From NCBI GenBank assembly GCA_963801105.1, contig CAWDDH010000003.1, forward strand, positions 2,666,001 to 2,730,000: DNA of 64,000 nt, in the 5' to 3' direction. Of the stretch, positions 55,137 through 64,000 are shown in pieces. Position numbers and translations under genes: made by a program. The notes beneath the pieces were generated by a model that saw only the letters and a program-made list of their open reading frames with translations, made no database searches and was not told the origin of the DNA. The DNA comes from JAENVU01 sp963801105. Lineage in GTDB: Bacteria > Actinomycetota > Acidimicrobiia > IMCC26256 > JAENVU01. Position 1 is the first letter of the stretch. Each line of letters begins with the position of its first letter.

Positions 55137-56161
55137 TCCCGGACCGGTCGGTCCGACCCGTCGATCCCGCGGTGACCGAGGAGCTCGGACCGGTCGCGAT
55201 GACGCCCGGCTACGTGGATCTCCAGATCAACGGCGTCGACGACGTCGACTTCTCGACGGCGACGGGGGACGACTGGTTCCGTGCCGGGTACCGGCTCGCC
55301 CGGGCCGGCGTCGTCGGCTACCTGCCGACCGTCTGCTCGATGCCGCTCGATCGCTATGACCCGGCGCTCGCCCGGATCGCCGCGGCACGCGACGCGACCG
55401 CTGCCGAACCGCTGCCGCGGATCCTGGGCGTCCACCTGGAGGGACCGTTCCTCGGCGGTGCCCCAGGCGCGCACCCACGCGAGGTCCTGCGCGATCTCGA
55501 TCTGGAGTGGCTGGTCGCGCTGCTCGACCGGCACCCGGGCCTGGTGCGGTTGGTGACCCTCGCCCCCGAGGCCGATCCGAGCGGCGCGGGGATCCGGATG
55601 CTCACCGAGCGCGGCGTGCGGGTGTCGCTCGGGCACACGACCTGCACCTACGACGCCGCGGTGGTGGCGGCGGCAGCCGGTGCCACGCTCGCGACACACC
55701 TGTTCAACGGCATGGGACCGCTCCACCACCGCGACCCGGGGATCGTCGGTGCCGCGCTCGACCCGCGTGTGGCGCTCACGCCGACGGTCATCGCCGACGG
55801 CGTGCACGTGCACCCGGCGGTGCTCGCCGCCGTGTTCGCGGCGACGGAGCCGATCCTCGTGAGCGACGCCGTCGCGACCGACGTCCGCTACTTCGACCAG
55901 ACCGTGACCGAGCGTGACGGTGCTGCGTACCTGAGGAACGGCACCCTCACCGGCGCGGTCGCGCTGCTGGACGACGCGGTGCGGCGCGTGGTCGGCCTCG
56001 GGGTCCCCGTGGAACGCGCCGTCGCGGCCGCGTCCGCTCGTCCCGCGGCCGTGCTGGGTCTCGGGGAGGCTCCCGGCACCATCGCGCTCGACGGCGACCT
56101 CGTCGTGCACGCGGCCTGGTGCGACGGGCGCCGCATCGACGGCGGGGCCGACGGTCCGTGA
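55133..56161 (+). CDS. nagA: N-acetylglucosamine-6-phosphate deacetylase family amidohydrolase
   Basis: This 342-residue amidohydrolase has MTPGYVDLQINGVDDVDF, the metal Glu in GVHLEGPFL, GHTTC, THLFNGMGPLHHRDPG and catalytic Asp in VSDAVA. It fits NagA, which removes acetyl from GlcNAc-6-phosphate, though HLFNAM is HLFNGM and the small N-terminal beta domain is short. The GTG start lies inside the GT2 stop, and its stop inside the FIST start. Confidence 0.82.
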   Translation: MIPDRSVRPVDPAVTEELGPVAMTPGYVDLQINGVDDVDFSTATGDDWFRAGYRLARAGVVGYLPTVCSMPLDRYDPALARIAAARDATAAEPLPRILGVHLEGPFLGGAPGAHPREVLRDLDLEWLVALLDRHPGLVRLVTLAPEADPSGAGIRMLTERGVRVSLGHTTCTYDAAVVAAAAGATLATHLFNGMGPLHHRDPGIVGAALDPRVALTPTVIADGVHVHPAVLAAVFAATEPILVSDAVATDVRYFDQTVTERDGAAYLRNGTLTGAVALLDDAVRRVVGLGVPVERAVAAASARPAAVLGLGEAPGTIALDGDLVVHAAWCDGRRIDGGADGP

Positions 56162-57309
56162 GCGCCGACACGCGGTACGCATCGGCGATCTCGGAGCACC
56201 CGGTCGCGGCCCAGGCCGTCGGCGAGATCGCGGGGCAGGTGCTCGAGCAGCTCGACGGCCGGAGGGCCGACGTCCTGCTCGCGTTCGTGTCGACGCACTT
56301 CGGCGGCGCGACCGAGGACGTCGCCGGGGTGCTGCGCGCCATCCTGCACCCGCGCGTGCTCGTCGGCGCGACGCATGCGGGGATCGTCGGTACCGGGCGC
56401 GAGGTCGAGAGCACCCCGGCCATCTCGGTGTGGGCGGCGAGCTTCGCCGGGACGACCGCACACTCGGTCCAGCTCGACGTGTCCTCGGGCGAGCACGGGC
56501 ACGATCTCGTCGGCTGGCCCGGCGATGCCGACACCGCGCACACGCTCCTCCTGCTCGGCGATCCGTACACCTTCCCGGCCGACGGGGTCCTCGCGGTCCT
56601 CGCCCGGGCCCATCCCGGGCTCCAGGTGATCGGCGGCATGGCCTCCGCCGCGAGCGGCCCCGGCGGCAACCACCTCATCGCCGGCGACCGCGTCCTGAGC
56701 CGCGGCGCGGTCGGCGTGCTCCTCGGCGGCGACGAGATCGTCACCCCGGTGGTCTCCCAGGGATGCCGTCCGATCGGCCGGCCCTACGTGGTCACCGCCG
56801 CCGACGGTCACCATCTCACCGGCCTGGGCGGCCGACCGGCGCTCGAGCGGATCCAGGAGCTCGCGGCCGAGCTCGACGAGGGCGAACGCGCACAGTTGCA
56901 GCAGGGACTCCACCTGGGGGTCGTCGTCGACGAGCACCAGGTCGAGTTCGGGCGGGGCGACTTCCTCGTGCGCAACATCGTGGGCGCGAGGGCCGACGAC
57001 GGTGCGCTCGCCGTCGGGACCGCGCTCGACGTGGGCCAGACCGTGCAGTTCCAGCTCCGGGACGCCGCGTCGGCCGACGCCGATCTGCACTCGATGCTCG
57101 CCGGTCAGTCGGCGGCGAGCGCGTTGCTGTTCACCTGTACCGGCCGGGGCGAGCGGTTGTTCGGCGTCCCCGACCACGACGCGCGGGTCGTCAGGGACGT
57201 GCTCGGTGCGGTGCCGCTCGCGGGCGGCTTCTGCGCCGGTGAGCTCGGGCCCGTCGGCGGCCGGAACCACCTGCACGGCTTCACGGCGAGCCTCGCCCTG
57301 TTCGCGTGA
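56158..57309 (+). CDS. FIST N/C sensory-domain protein
   Basis: This 383-residue protein consists of FIST_N (about 40-200: DVLLAFVSTHFGG, LVGATHAGIVG, QVIGGMASAAS) and FIST_C (about 215-370, with LAGQSAASALLFTCTGRG and AGGFCAGELGPVG). FIST domains are thought to sense small ligands such as amino acids; no output domain is attached here. It is coupled to nagA by GTGA. I chose GTG 56158 over a longer start in the nagA frame. Confidence 0.82.
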   Translation: MSADTRYASAISEHPVAAQAVGEIAGQVLEQLDGRRADVLLAFVSTHFGGATEDVAGVLRAILHPRVLVGATHAGIVGTGREVESTPAISVWAASFAGTTAHSVQLDVSSGEHGHDLVGWPGDADTAHTLLLLGDPYTFPADGVLAVLARAHPGLQVIGGMASAASGPGGNHLIAGDRVLSRGAVGVLLGGDEIVTPVVSQGCRPIGRPYVVTAADGHHLTGLGGRPALERIQELAAELDEGERAQLQQGLHLGVVVDEHQVEFGRGDFLVRNIVGARADDGALAVGTALDVGQTVQFQLRDAASADADLHSMLAGQSAASALLFTCTGRGERLFGVPDHDARVVRDVLGAVPLAGGFCAGELGPVGGRNHLHGFTASLALFA

Positions 57310-57318
57310 GGGCCCCGC

Positions 57319-58281
57319 TCAGGGGATGAGCACCACCCGACCGACGGCCTGGCGGCTCTCGATGAAGGCGTGCGCGGCCGCCGCCTCCGAGAGTGGGAAC
57401 GTCCGGTCGACGACGACCCGCAGGCCTCCGGTGGCGACGTCGTCCACCAGGTCCCCCACGAGCTGCTGCACGCGGTCGGTGGCGATCTCCGCGCCGAAGA
57501 ACACGCCGGTGAGCGACCGGTTCGCCGGCGCGAGGCCCGAGATGTCGAGGAGTTGGGGATCCCGGCCGGCCGAGCCCACGGAGATGGCCCGGCCCCGCGG
57601 ACCGAGGCAGGCGATGCTCCCCTGGAGGGTCTTGCCGCCGACGGGATCCACCGCGACGTGCACGCCCCATCCGCCCGACGCGGCCCGCACCGCGTCGATC
57701 CAGCCGTCCTCGGTGTAGTCCACGCCGTGGTCCATCCCCAGCTCGGTGAGCCGGTCGAGCCGCGCCCGGCTCGACGCGGTCGCGATGACGGTGGCACCGG
57801 CGCGCTTGGCCAGCTGGATCGCCGCCGTGCCCACCCCGCCCGCACCCGCCTGGATCAGCACGGTCTCGCCCGCCTGGAGCCGCCCGAACTCGAAGAGGCA
57901 GTCGGAAGCGGTGCCGAAGGCCACCGGCACGCACGCGCACGCGACGACATCGGCGCCCTCCGGGATCGGCCAGGTCATGAGCGCGAGGGTGACGAACCGC
58001 TCGGCGTGGGATCCCCAGAAGGAGTTGGCGACGACCTTCTGGCCGACGTGACGGTCGGTCACGCCCTCGCCCACCTGGATGATCGTTCCGGCGCACTGGT
58101 AGCCGACCACGTGGGGCACCGCCGGCATCTCACCGCCGAGGCGGTTCAGCGTGTCGCCGCCCTCGATGCTGATCGCCTCGACCTGGACCACCACCGCGCC
58201 GGGGAAGCACTCGGGGTCGGGAACCTCCTCGTAGCGGAGGACGTCGGGGGATCCGGTCTCGTAGTACACGGCGGCATGCAT
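57319..58281 (-). CDS. Quinone oxidoreductase-like MDR protein
   Basis: This 320-residue medium-chain dehydrogenase/reductase lacks the structural-zinc cysteines and has the NADPH loop AGAGGVGTAAIQLAK. This places it with QOR-type enzymes. It opens MHAAVYYETGSPDVLRYEEV. The electron acceptor is unknown. It ends 9 nt from the convergent FIST gene. ATG 58281 has a -10 hexamer exactly 6 nt upstream. Confidence 0.85.
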   Translation of the reverse strand: MHAAVYYETGSPDVLRYEEVPDPECFPGAVVVQVEAISIEGGDTLNRLGGEMPAVPHVVGYQCAGTIIQVGEGVTDRHVGQKVVANSFWGSHAERFVTLALMTWPIPEGADVVACACVPVAFGTASDCLFEFGRLQAGETVLIQAGAGGVGTAAIQLAKRAGATVIATASSRARLDRLTELGMDHGVDYTEDGWIDAVRAASGGWGVHVAVDPVGGKTLQGSIACLGPRGRAISVGSAGRDPQLLDISGLAPANRSLTGVFFGAEIATDRVQQLVGDLVDDVATGGLRVVVDRTFPLSEAAAAHAFIESRQAVGRVVLIP

Positions 58282-58287
58282 CGGGCC

Positions 58288-58293
58288 ACCGTA
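58288..58293 (-). promoter_or_regulatory. -10 box of putative leaderless oxidoreductase promoter
   Basis: TACGGT on the - strand lies exactly 6 nt before the ATG at 58281. The divergent tkt-tal gene has its own TAGGCT (58367-58372), so the two promoters are back to back. Confidence 0.35.
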
Positions 58294-58420
58294 GGTCGGA
58301 GGTGGTGTGGCGTGACGGGCCTCGTCGGTCGCGACAAGGAGTGCCGGTCGCGCGCGGGGGGTCACCTAGGCTCGGCCGACGGCGGAAGATTGCGGCTCTC
58401 GGCGGAGGAGACCCGGCGCG

Positions 58421-61400
58421 ATGAGTGACCTGGAACAGCGCGGCATCAACGTGATCCGGGGCCTGGCCCTGGACGCCGTGTTCCGAGCGAAGTCCGGACA
58501 CCAGGGCACGGCGATGGCGCTCGCGCCGCTCGCGCACGTGCTCTTCACCCGCATCCTGGACTACGACGCGACCGAGCCCGACTGGCCGGATCGGGACCGC
58601 TTCGTGCTCTCCGCCGGCCACGCGTCGGTCCTCCTCTACTCGATGCTCCACCTCACCGGGTACGGGCTCGAGCTCGAGGACCTGCGCTCGTTCCGCCAGT
58701 GGGGCTCGCGCACGCCGGGCCACCCCGAGTACCGCCACACCGCGGGCGTCGAGGTCACGACCGGACCGCTCGGGCAGGGCATCGCGAACTCCGTCGGCAT
58801 CGCGATCGCCGAGGAGAACCTGCGGGCGCGCTTCGGGTCCGAGCTCACCGACCACCGCATCTTCGTGATCGCCGGCGACGGATGCCTCTCCGAGGGCGTG
58901 AGCCACGAGGCCGCCTCGCTGGCCGGCCACCTCGGTCTCGGGCGCCTCGTGGCCGTGTACGACGACAACCACATCACGATCGACGGTCGGACCGAGCTCG
59001 CGCTCACCGACGACGCCGGCGAGCGGTTCCGCGCCTACGGCTGGCACGTCCTCGAGCTCGGCGAAGCGGCCAACGACCTCGATGCGCTCGAGCGCGGGCT
59101 GCGCGAGGCGATGGCCGAGGCGGACCGCCCGAGCCTGGTGGTGCTGCGTTCCCACATCGGCTACCCGTCCCCGAAGTTCACCGATTCTCCGAAGGCGCAC
59201 GGCAATCCCTTCGACGCCGACGAGATCCGCGTGGTGAAGGACCTCATGGGGCTCCCCGCCGACCAGGACTTCTTCGTCCCCGACGACGTCCTCGAGATGT
59301 ACCGCGCCGCCGGCCGGCGCGGCGCGCCCCTGGCCGCAGCGTGGCGGGAGCGCCTGAGCATCCTGCGCAGCGCCGAGCCGGGACTGACCGACGAGTACGA
59401 CGCCTGCATCGCGGGGACCGGCATGGTCGGCTGGGAGGCGAAGCTCCCGTCGTGGCCCGTCGGTCCGGGCCTCGCGACCCGCGAAGCCTGCAAGGAGGCG
59501 CTCGACGCGATCGTCGACGTCGTTCCGGGGCTCGTCGGCGGCGGCGCCGACCTCACCGGCAACACCGGCACCGCCATCCCCGACGCCACGATCATCGAGC
59601 CGGGGGTGCCGGGTGGCCGGCAGATCTACTTCGGCGTCCGCGAGCACGGGATGGGCTCGGTCATGAACGGGATGGCCGTGAGCGGCCTCCTCCCGTTCGG
59701 GGGGACGTTCTTCGTCTTCTCCGACTACATGCGGGGCGCGGTGCGGATGGCCGCGCTGGCGCAGTACAAGACCGCCTTCGTCTGGTCGCACGACTCCGTC
59801 GGCGTCGGTGAGGACGGCCCGACCCACCAGCCGGTGGAGCAGCTTGCCGCCCTGCGCGCGATGCCGGGGCTCACGGTGATCCGCCCGGCGGACGCGAACG
59901 AGACCGCGGCTGCGTGGCGCGTCCACGTCGAGGGCACCGGTCCGACCGCGCTGATCCTCAGTCGCCAGAAGCTCCCGGTGCTCGAGGGGACCGCCGAGCA
60001 GGCGACCGCCGGCGTCGCCGCAGGGGCGTACGTGCTGTCCGACGCGGACGGCGATCCGGAGCTCGTGCTCATCGGCACCGGCTCGGAGGTGTGGCTGTGC
60101 GCCGACGCCGCCGAGACCCTGCGCGCGGACGGGATCGCGACCCGGGTCGTCTCGATGCCGTCCTGGGAGCTGTTCGCGCGGCGTCCCGACGACGAGCAGG
60201 CCGCGGTCCTGCCTCCGGGCGCGCCGACGCTCGCGGTGGAGGCAGGCGTCGCGTTCGGCTGGGAGCGCTACGCCGACGACGTCGTCGCGATGGAGGGCTT
60301 CGGTGCCTCGGCGCCCGGCGACGTCGCTCTGCGCGAGTTCGGATTCACCGTCGACCACGTGGTGGCGCGCGCCGCGCGCTCCTCGGTTCCTGATCACGAC
60401 CGGAAAGGCCTCGTCATGACCAGTCAGATCGCCCGGCTGAACGACTTCGGTCAGAGCCCGTGGTACGACAACATCACCCGCACGATGGTGCGCGGAGGCG
60501 GCCTCGCCGCGCTCGTCGCCGACGACGGGATCCGCGGTGTGACGTCGAACCCGACCATCTTCGACAAGGCGATCGCGGGCGGCGAGGGCTACGACGACGC
60601 CATCGCGGCGGCGCGGACACGCGGCGAGTCCGTGGAGGACACGTTCTGGGGCCTCGCGGTGGAGGACGTCGGCGGCGCGGCCGATGTGCTGCGGCCGGTG
60701 CACGACGGGCTCGGCGGGCGCGACGGCTTCGTGTCGATCGAGGTCTCGCCGTTGCTCGCCCACGACACGGACGCGACGGTCGCCCAGGCGAAGGAGCTCT
60801 TCGGCCGCCTCGGCCGGCCGAACATCATGATCAAGATCCCGGCCACGCCCGAGGGTGTGCCGGCGATCCGCGCGACGATCGGCGCCGGCATCAACGTCAA
60901 CGTGACGCTGATCTTCAGCCTCGACCGCTACACCGAGGTGATCGACGCGTACCTGGCCGGGCTCGAGGATCTCGACGGGGCCGGCGGCGACGTCAGCACC
61001 GTGCACTCGGTGGCGTCGTTCTTCGTCAGCCGGGTCGACACCGAGACCGACCCGCGGCTGGCCGTCGGCTCTCCGCTACGGGGCAAAGCGGCGGTGGCGA
61101 ACGCGAAGCTGGCCTACGAGCAGTTCGTCGAGTCCGTGGCGTCGGACCGCTGGCGGCCGCTGGCGGCCCGCGGCGCGCACGTCCAGCGGCCGCTGTGGGC
61201 GTCGACGTCGACCAAGAACGCGGACTACTCCCCGACCCTGTACGTCGACACGCTCGTCGGCCCGGACACCGTCAACACGCTCGCGCCCGCGTCGATCGAC
61301 GCGCTCCACGCCCCCGGGGTGGAGCTGCGGGCCGACACGGTGACCGACGGCATCGCCGACGCGCACGAGACGATGGCCGAGCTCGCCCGCGCGGGTGTGG

Positions 61401-61507
61401 ACTTCGCCGACGTGACCGCCACGCTCGAGCGCGACGGCGTGGCGTCGTTCGCGAAGTCCTATGAGGACCTCCTCGAGACGCTCGGGACCCGCGCCGCCGC
61501 GCTGTAG
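58421..61507 (+). CDS. tkt-tal: Transketolase-transaldolase fusion
   Basis: One uninterrupted 1028-residue frame. Residues 1 to about 655 are a complete transketolase (SAGHASVLLYSMLHL, the ThDP motif GDGCLSEGVSHEAA ending YDDN, and EHGMGSV). About 666-1028 are a complete transaldolase, with IRGVTSNPTIF and the Schiff-base Lys in NIMIKIPATPEG. Both interconvert pentose-pathway sugar phosphates and share intermediates. The linker is about 10 residues (SSVPDHDRKGLV). At the junction an AAGG (60404-60407) precedes an in-frame ATG 60416, and a TGA occurs one frame off at 60391. This looks like two genes fused by a lost stop. A separately made transaldolase is therefore possible too. GGAGGAG precedes ATG 58421. 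Confidence 0.9.
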   Translation: MSDLEQRGINVIRGLALDAVFRAKSGHQGTAMALAPLAHVLFTRILDYDATEPDWPDRDRFVLSAGHASVLLYSMLHLTGYGLELEDLRSFRQWGSRTPGHPEYRHTAGVEVTTGPLGQGIANSVGIAIAEENLRARFGSELTDHRIFVIAGDGCLSEGVSHEAASLAGHLGLGRLVAVYDDNHITIDGRTELALTDDAGERFRAYGWHVLELGEAANDLDALERGLREAMAEADRPSLVVLRSHIGYPSPKFTDSPKAHGNPFDADEIRVVKDLMGLPADQDFFVPDDVLEMYRAAGRRGAPLAAAWRERLSILRSAEPGLTDEYDACIAGTGMVGWEAKLPSWPVGPGLATREACKEALDAIVDVVPGLVGGGADLTGNTGTAIPDATIIEPGVPGGRQIYFGVREHGMGSVMNGMAVSGLLPFGGTFFVFSDYMRGAVRMAALAQYKTAFVWSHDSVGVGEDGPTHQPVEQLAALRAMPGLTVIRPADANETAAAWRVHVEGTGPTALILSRQKLPVLEGTAEQATAGVAAGAYVLSDADGDPELVLIGTGSEVWLCADAAETLRADGIATRVVSMPSWELFARRPDDEQAAVLPPGAPTLAVEAGVAFGWERYADDVVAMEGFGASAPGDVALREFGFTVDHVVARAARSSVPDHDRKGLVMTSQIARLNDFGQSPWYDNITRTMVRGGGLAALVADDGIRGVTSNPTIFDKAIAGGEGYDDAIAAARTRGESVEDTFWGLAVEDVGGAADVLRPVHDGLGGRDGFVSIEVSPLLAHDTDATVAQAKELFGRLGRPNIMIKIPATPEGVPAIRATIGAGINVNVTLIFSLDRYTEVIDAYLAGLEDLDGAGGDVSTVHSVASFFVSRVDTETDPRLAVGSPLRGKAAVANAKLAYEQFVESVASDRWRPLAARGAHVQRPLWASTSTKNADYSPTLYVDTLVGPDTVNTLAPASIDALHAPGVELRADTVTDGIADAHETMAELARAGVDFADVTATLERDGVASFAKSYEDLLETLGTRAAAL

Positions 61508-61508
61508 C

Positions 61509-62234
61509 TCAACCCGGCGCCTCGCGGATCCTGTCGGCGAGCTGCGCCGCGCGCCGGAGGTGCTCGGTGAGGTCCTCGAGCTTCGCGTGCGCGTTGATCC
61601 CGCTCGGGTTGGGCATGACGTACGCGACGGCGCCGCCGAACCGCGTGGCCTGCTCCCCGGGCTGCGCCTTCCGCTCCCGCGCGGTGCGGTAGCCGGTCAG
61701 CCCCGCGAAGCAGACGACTGCGGGTCCGAGCCACGCCACGAGCGCCTCGACGCGGTCGGCACCGGCGCGGTACTCGGCGGGCGTGAGCTCGTCGGCGCGC
61801 GGTGACGCGCGCTTCACGAGGTCGGTGAAGCCGATGCCGGCATCGAGCGCCGCCCACGGCTCGCGGTCCGCGGGGACCAGACCGGCGGCGAGTGCCGCGG
61901 GCCAGAACCGGTTGCCCGGCCGGGCGAACCCCACGCCGCGCTCGGCCGCGTAGACGCTGGGGTTGAGCCCCACGACGAGGAGCGCCAGCCCCGGCGCGAC
62001 GAGATCGGGCAGCGTCAGCGCCCGTTCGAGGGTGACCGTCGCCTGTTCGCGCTCCCGGCGGGCGTCGATCAGGGTGAACCCCGCGCCCGCCACGAGTCCT
62101 TCGAGCGGCACGTCGTCCCGCCAGCGGAACCGGACCGTGCTCCGCGCGCCGACGGGCTGGTCGCGGTGTAGCGCGGCGAGCCGGCGGGGCACCTCGCGCG
62201 GATCGTCGCCGTCGATCACGATCCCCCGGCTCAC
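61509..62234 (-). CDS. mug: Mismatch-specific uracil/thymine-DNA glycosylase (MUG/TDG family)
   Basis: This 241-residue protein ends with a MUG/TDG glycosylase domain: VVGLNPSVYAAERGVGFARP (motif GLNPS), FTDLVKRAS and MPNPSGINAH. It would remove uracil or thymine mispaired with G. An N-terminal part of about 70 residues (VPRRLAALHRDQ and following) is extra and unassigned. GTG 62234 lies 42 nt from the divergent pgl start. Its stop is 1 nt from the stop of tkt-tal. Confidence 0.85.
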   Translation of the reverse strand: MSRGIVIDGDDPREVPRRLAALHRDQPVGARSTVRFRWRDDVPLEGLVAGAGFTLIDARREREQATVTLERALTLPDLVAPGLALLVVGLNPSVYAAERGVGFARPGNRFWPAALAAGLVPADREPWAALDAGIGFTDLVKRASPRADELTPAEYRAGADRVEALVAWLGPAVVCFAGLTGYRTARERKAQPGEQATRFGGAVAYVMPNPSGINAHAKLEDLTEHLRRAAQLADRIREAPG

Positions 62235-62276
62235 CCCCGTAGTATCGCCGGACGGGCCGCGGGGAGGGATCGCACC

Positions 62277-62915
62277 ATGCACGACTGGCTGATCGTGGAC
62301 GACGTCGCCGCGGCGTTCGCGCAGCTGCTGGTGGACCGGGGCCCGCAGTCGATCGCGCTGTCGGGCGGCGATACGGCCCGCCACGCGTACGAGGCCGCGG
62401 CCGCGACGGGCGCGGACTGGTCGGACACCGACTTCTGGTTCGGTGACGAGCGGTGGGTGCCCGTCGGCGACCCCGATTCGAACGAGGGCATGGCCCGGGC
62501 CGCCTGGCTCGGGCGTGTGCCCACCGGCGAGATCGTGTCCCTCGCGACCGCTGCGACCACGCGCGAGGAGGCGGCGGACGTGTACGACGCGCGGCTGCGG
62601 TCCGCGGGCGGGGTCGACCTCGTGCACCTCGGTCTCGGACCGGACGGGCACACCGCGTCGATCTTCCCCGCCTCGACCACCATCGACGAGGACCAGCGCT
62701 GGGTGGTGCCCTCGGGCGACGACCGGCACCCACACCCCAGACTCACGTTCACGTTCCCGGCGATCGCGGCGGCGCGCGCCGTCGTCGTGACGGTCGTGGG
62801 CGAGGAGAAGCGCGACGCCGTCGCGCGGGTGCGCTCGGGTGATCCGACCGCGCCGGCGGCGCACGTCGACGCGCCCGATGTGGTGTGGCTGCTGGACCGG
62901 GCGGCGGTCGGGTGA
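62277..62915 (+). CDS. pgl: 6-phosphogluconolactonase
   Basis: This 212-residue enzyme has IALSGGDTARHAYE, FWFGDERWVPVGDPDSNEGM and LGLGPDGHTASIFP, the family signatures. It hydrolyses 6-phosphogluconolactone in the oxidative pentose pathway, matching the adjacent tkt-tal. GGGAGGG (62262-62268) precedes the ATG and TAGTAT (62240-62245) is a fair -10. The zwf gene is not in the window. Confidence 0.92.
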   Translation: MHDWLIVDDVAAAFAQLLVDRGPQSIALSGGDTARHAYEAAAATGADWSDTDFWFGDERWVPVGDPDSNEGMARAAWLGRVPTGEIVSLATAATTREEAADVYDARLRSAGGVDLVHLGLGPDGHTASIFPASTTIDEDQRWVVPSGDDRHPHPRLTFTFPAIAAARAVVVTVVGEEKRDAVARVRSGDPTAPAAHVDAPDVVWLLDRAAVG

Positions 62916-62975
62916 CGCAGGTCACGGGCCCGACGGGCCGGCGCGGAACCCGGAGGGAGCCGGTCGGCCCGCGCG

Positions 62976-62981
62976 TAGGCT
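62976..62981 (+). promoter_or_regulatory. -10 box of putative leaderless cofG promoter
   Basis: TAGGCT lies 7 nt before the GTG at 62989. Confidence 0.35.
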
Positions 62982-62988
62982 GCGCCGA

Positions 62989-64000
62989 GTGACCGTCGAC
63001 CCGCGCGACCTGCTGCCCGCATCGACCGACGACCTCGTACGCTCGGCTGCGGTGATGCGCGACGCCGGTCACGGCACGCACATGACCTTCTCGCCCAAGG
63101 TCTTCGTCCCGCTGACGATGCTGTGCCGCGACCGCTGTGGGTACTGCACGTTCGCCAAGCCGCCGGCCCGCCTCGACCATCCGTACCTCGACGTCGACGC
63201 GGTGCTCGAGATCGCCGCACGGGGCGCCGCGGCCGGGTGTCACGAGGCGCTCTTCACGCTCGGTGAAGCACCCGAGGAGCGGTACCCCGCGGCCGCGGAG
63301 TGGCTTCAGGCCCACGGCTACGGCTCCACTGTCGACTACCTCGTGGCGGTGGCCGGGGCGGTGCTCACCGAGACCGGGTTGCTCCCCCACTCCAACGCCG
63401 GCGCGCTGCACGAGGTGGAACTGAGCCGCCTCCGGGCGGTGAGCCCGTCACAGGGGATGATGATCGAGTCGCTCGCGGACCGCCTCCACGAGCCCGGCGG
63501 GCCGCATCACCGAGCGCCCGACAAGACCGCGGCCCGCCGGCTCGCGACGTTGGAGGCCGCCGGCATCGCGCGGGTCCCGTTCACGACCGGCATTCTCGTA
63601 GGGATCGGCGAGACCGAAGCGGAACGGCTCGACGCGCTGCTCGCGATCCGCGACGCCCACGCGCGCCACGGGCACGTGCAAGAGGTCATCGTCCAGAACT
63701 TCCTGCCCAAGCCCGACACGGCGATGCACGGTGCGCCGCCGTGTGACCCGGAGCAGTTCCTCCGCGCGATCGCGCTGGCCCGACTCGTGCTCGGACCGGA
63801 GATGCACGTGCAGGCGCCACCGAACCTCAGCGACGTCGCCGCGCTCGCCGATCTGATCGGTGCCGGGATCGACGACTGGGGCGGGGTCTCTCCCGTCACT
63901 CCCGACCACGTCAACCCCGAACGTCCCTGGCCCGAGCTCGATGTGCTGCGGGCCGCGACCGAGGCGGCCGGCAAGACGCTGGCGCCGCGCCTGACGGTGT
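62989..64000 (+). CDS. cofG: 7,8-didemethyl-8-hydroxy-5-deazariboflavin synthase, CofG part (3' end outside window)
   Basis: The visible 337 residues are a radical-SAM protein with the cluster motif C-x3-C-x2-C (Cys46, Cys50, Cys53 in TMLCRDRCGYCTFAK) and CofG features: LFTLGEAPEERYP, LPHSNAGAL, GMMIESLADRL and VIVQNFLPKPDT. It makes the deazaflavin Fo of cofactor F420 together with CofH. In most actinobacteria the two are fused as FbiC (about 850 residues), but the window ends before that can be judged. The start is GTG 62989. Confidence 0.92.
   Translation, partial: MTVDPRDLLPASTDDLVRSAAVMRDAGHGTHMTFSPKVFVPLTMLCRDRCGYCTFAKPPARLDHPYLDVDAVLEIAARGAAAGCHEALFTLGEAPEERYPAAAEWLQAHGYGSTVDYLVAVAGAVLTETGLLPHSNAGALHEVELSRLRAVSPSQGMMIESLADRLHEPGGPHHRAPDKTAARRLATLEAAGIARVPFTTGILVGIGETEAERLDALLAIRDAHARHGHVQEVIVQNFLPKPDTAMHGAPPCDPEQFLRAIALARLVLGPEMHVQAPPNLSDVAALADLIGAGIDDWGGVSPVTPDHVNPERPWPELDVLRAATEAAGKTLAPRLTV

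Overview
The window is very GC-rich, gene-dense actinobacterial chromosome. It carries a complete Pup-proteasome system (arc, dop, pup, prcB, prcA, pafA, pafB/C), which among bacteria is essentially an actinobacterial trait. Two blocks keep the gene order known from Mycobacterium tuberculosis: pgsA2-gcvH-garA-Rv1828-Rv1829-Rv1830-gcvP, and dop-pup-prcB-prcA-pafA-pafB-pafC-tatA-tatC-helY with mpa and trmI nearby. Extra genes inserted in both blocks, a Pup ending in Glu and a TtuA-type tRNA thiolase point away from mycobacteria to a deep actinobacterial class. Acidimicrobiia or a relative is my guess, not something proven here. I see no insertion sequence, prophage, CRISPR array, tRNA or rRNA.

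Region 1 (1-15.9 kb, every gene on +): the end of a gamma-glutamyltransferase gene; coxD/coxE/split-xdhC maturation genes for a molybdenum hydroxylase whose structural genes are not in view; an SDR and a Dabb protein; pgsA; an 828-residue sugar-nucleotidyltransferase/phosphomannomutase-like fusion; then gcvH-garA-ftsR-BFN-merR-gcvT, a tandem glycine riboswitch, gcvP, and a J-domain membrane protein.

Region 2 (about 15.96 kb): between convergent genes lies a 28-bp match to the actinobacterial dif consensus (XerC/XerD site), overlapped by a 16-bp inverted repeat that duplicates its XerC half. Genes switch from all + to nearly all - here, as expected at a replication terminus. I regard this as the most important observation in the window.

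Region 3 (16-41.5 kb, nearly all -): lnt and DUF4193, a tandem-domain ThyX homologue, helY, tatA/tatC, lepB, pafC and a frameshifted pafB, DUF3866, a lipoprotein, pafA, prcA/prcB, pup, dop, a secreted ceramidase-like protein, and arc.

Region 4 (41.5-64 kb, mixed strands): a ferredoxin; a soluble PRC/MgtE-N/CBS protein beside an Nramp-related transporter; marP; a tRNA T-loop operon (trmI, ttuA, ttuB-like); small membrane proteins and dacB; a split NDP-forming acyl-CoA synthetase; an AMP-forming acyl-CoA synthetase; a GT2-nagA-FIST operon; a quinone oxidoreductase; an in-frame transketolase-transaldolase fusion with a DNA glycosylase and 6-phosphogluconolactonase; and the start of cofG for F420.

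Start and stop codons overlap (ATGA/GTGA) throughout, so most genes are translationally coupled. A TAnnnT hexamer sits 6-9 nt before many start codons, which suggests widespread leaderless transcription.
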